In this document: positions 47,940-48,701 of the stretch, piece after piece
Layout: each line of letters begins with the position of its first letter
How positions within the stretch are numbered: position 1 is the first letter of the stretch
The notes under the pieces: model-generated
The model's input: only the letters and a program-made list of their open reading frames with translations
What the model was told of the DNA's origin: nothing
Databases searched by the model: none
Position numbers and translations under genes: made by a program
NCBI GenBank assembly: GCA_018384485.1
Contig: JAHBAE010000089.1
Coordinates: forward strand, 1-48,701
Reading direction: 5' to 3'
Source of the DNA: Kiritimatiellia bacterium
GTDB taxonomy: Bacteria > Verrucomicrobiota > Kiritimatiellia > RFP12 > UBA1067
DNA length: 48,701 nt

Positions 47940-48508
47940 GCAAAGAACCCTTCAATATACGGAATCACAATTCGAGACACCTTATTGACCGAAGCACATT
48001 TCATAAACTCATCTACTGTAAAACGCTTATCCGAAAGCCCCTCTTTCAAAGCTGCGATTGCAATATCAAGACCGACTCGATTACGAAACTTGAAAAGATC
48101 TGCAACAGTCTTTGCCGCAGAATAAACAAAAACTTTCACGCCGTCAATGATATGCTCTTCGGCGCCATATCGGAACGCTTGATCATTAACTCTGACTATT
48201 TCAAGCGGAAATGCAACATGCGGCGAGCGAGCGCCTCTTTTCATAGCTATCCATACGGCATGTGGTGTTGCCGTTGTGAGATTATGAACCCTAAGCGCAC
48301 TTTCAAGAGTTAGAACAAACTCCGTTCCTCGTCGAGCAAGTATCGCTATCTCCATCGAACCGGATAGAGAATCTCCCACGGGCGCATAAATTCCCCTCTC
48401 AATCCGCTCAAGCCTACCTTCTTTCACAAGCAAAGAAAGTCTTTGACGCGAAATCCCATTAGACTCCGCATCCTTCACGGTAAAAATAGCATCAAAAATA
48501 TCTTTCAT
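47936..48508 (-). CDS. AbiEi-family antitoxin / transcriptional regulator
   Basis: MKDIFDAIFTVKDAESNGISRQRLSLLVKEGRLERIERGIYAPVGD winged-helix N-terminus; overlaps the toxin start. Tool start 48691 too long. Confidence 0.82.
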   Translation of the reverse strand: MKDIFDAIFTVKDAESNGISRQRLSLLVKEGRLERIERGIYAPVGDSLSGSMEIAILARRGTEFVLTLESALRVHNLTTATPHAVWIAMKRGARSPHVAFPLEIVRVNDQAFRYGAEEHIIDGVKVFVYSAAKTVADLFKFRNRVGLDIAIAALKEGLSDKRFTVDEFMKCASVNKVSRIVIPYIEGFFA

Positions 48509-48680
48509 TGACGTAACCGAAATCAATACGAAAACAAAACGCATACAATTTATCATAAATAATGACACTTTGTCAACAACGCAAGACACATTCAAAACAA
48601 ATGGGTGCACCGAGAAATTTATGCAAGCGCCATTGATTTTCCGCTTGCTTTTTATATACGCATATACTATAATATATGCT

Positions 48681-48701
48681 ATGCAAAACAAAAACTCTAA
48701 A
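48681..48701 (+). CDS. start of an ORF running off the window (MQNKNSK...)
   Basis: ATG 48681 follows TATAAT 48668-48673 with the same spacing as other near-leaderless genes here. Confidence 0.35.

Noticed and set aside
1-48701. tRNA or rRNA genes
   Set aside because: No cloverleaf or rRNA-like segment recognised by eye; a tRNAscan/Infernal run would be needed to exclude them.

Overview
The window is a bacterial chromosomal segment, probably from an anaerobic, gut-type bacterium of the PVC/Kiritimatiellota kind (an inference from gene content only). From left to right it contains: (i) an accessory, defence-like left edge, with a truncated SIR2 fragment, a palindromic repeat cluster, a Kv-type ion channel gene overlapping an 1893-aa DUF4011/SF1 helicase/Vsr-like nuclease/DUF3320 gene, and a stand-alone PD-(D/E)xK C-terminal fragment of a type III-restriction-like helicase; (ii) a GH36-like alpha-galactosidase; (iii) rpsA and rpmB; (iv) an unknown 649-aa protein coupled to an orphan DppB-like permease; (v) an exopolysaccharide module (Wza-like, BBP2-like barrel, Wzy/ligase-like, Wzc-like BY-kinase, RfbB, clan GH-A-like glycosidase) with no glycosyltransferase; (vi) an electron-bifurcating [FeFe]-hydrogenase operon (NuoE/HndB/NuoF/HydA) with CBS-HATPase, DRTGG and PHP accessory genes; (vii) dnaG; (viii) a MoxR/DUF58/Bat-like operon, CPA2 antiporter, GluQRS, CinA, HI0933-type flavoprotein and an ECF sigma factor; (ix) an IS4-like transposase with a candidate -1 frameshift and a DUF6788-like N-terminal ORF; (x) an AbiEi/AbiEii toxin-antitoxin locus whose toxin carries an apparent 1-nt frameshift. 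The best candidates for undescribed biology are the channel plus Hhe-like helicase-nuclease operon, and a recurrent architecture in which TGnTATAAT -10 boxes sit exactly 6-13 nt before start codons, implying widespread leaderless or near-leaderless mRNAs. No searches were run. All family names come from motif recognition.
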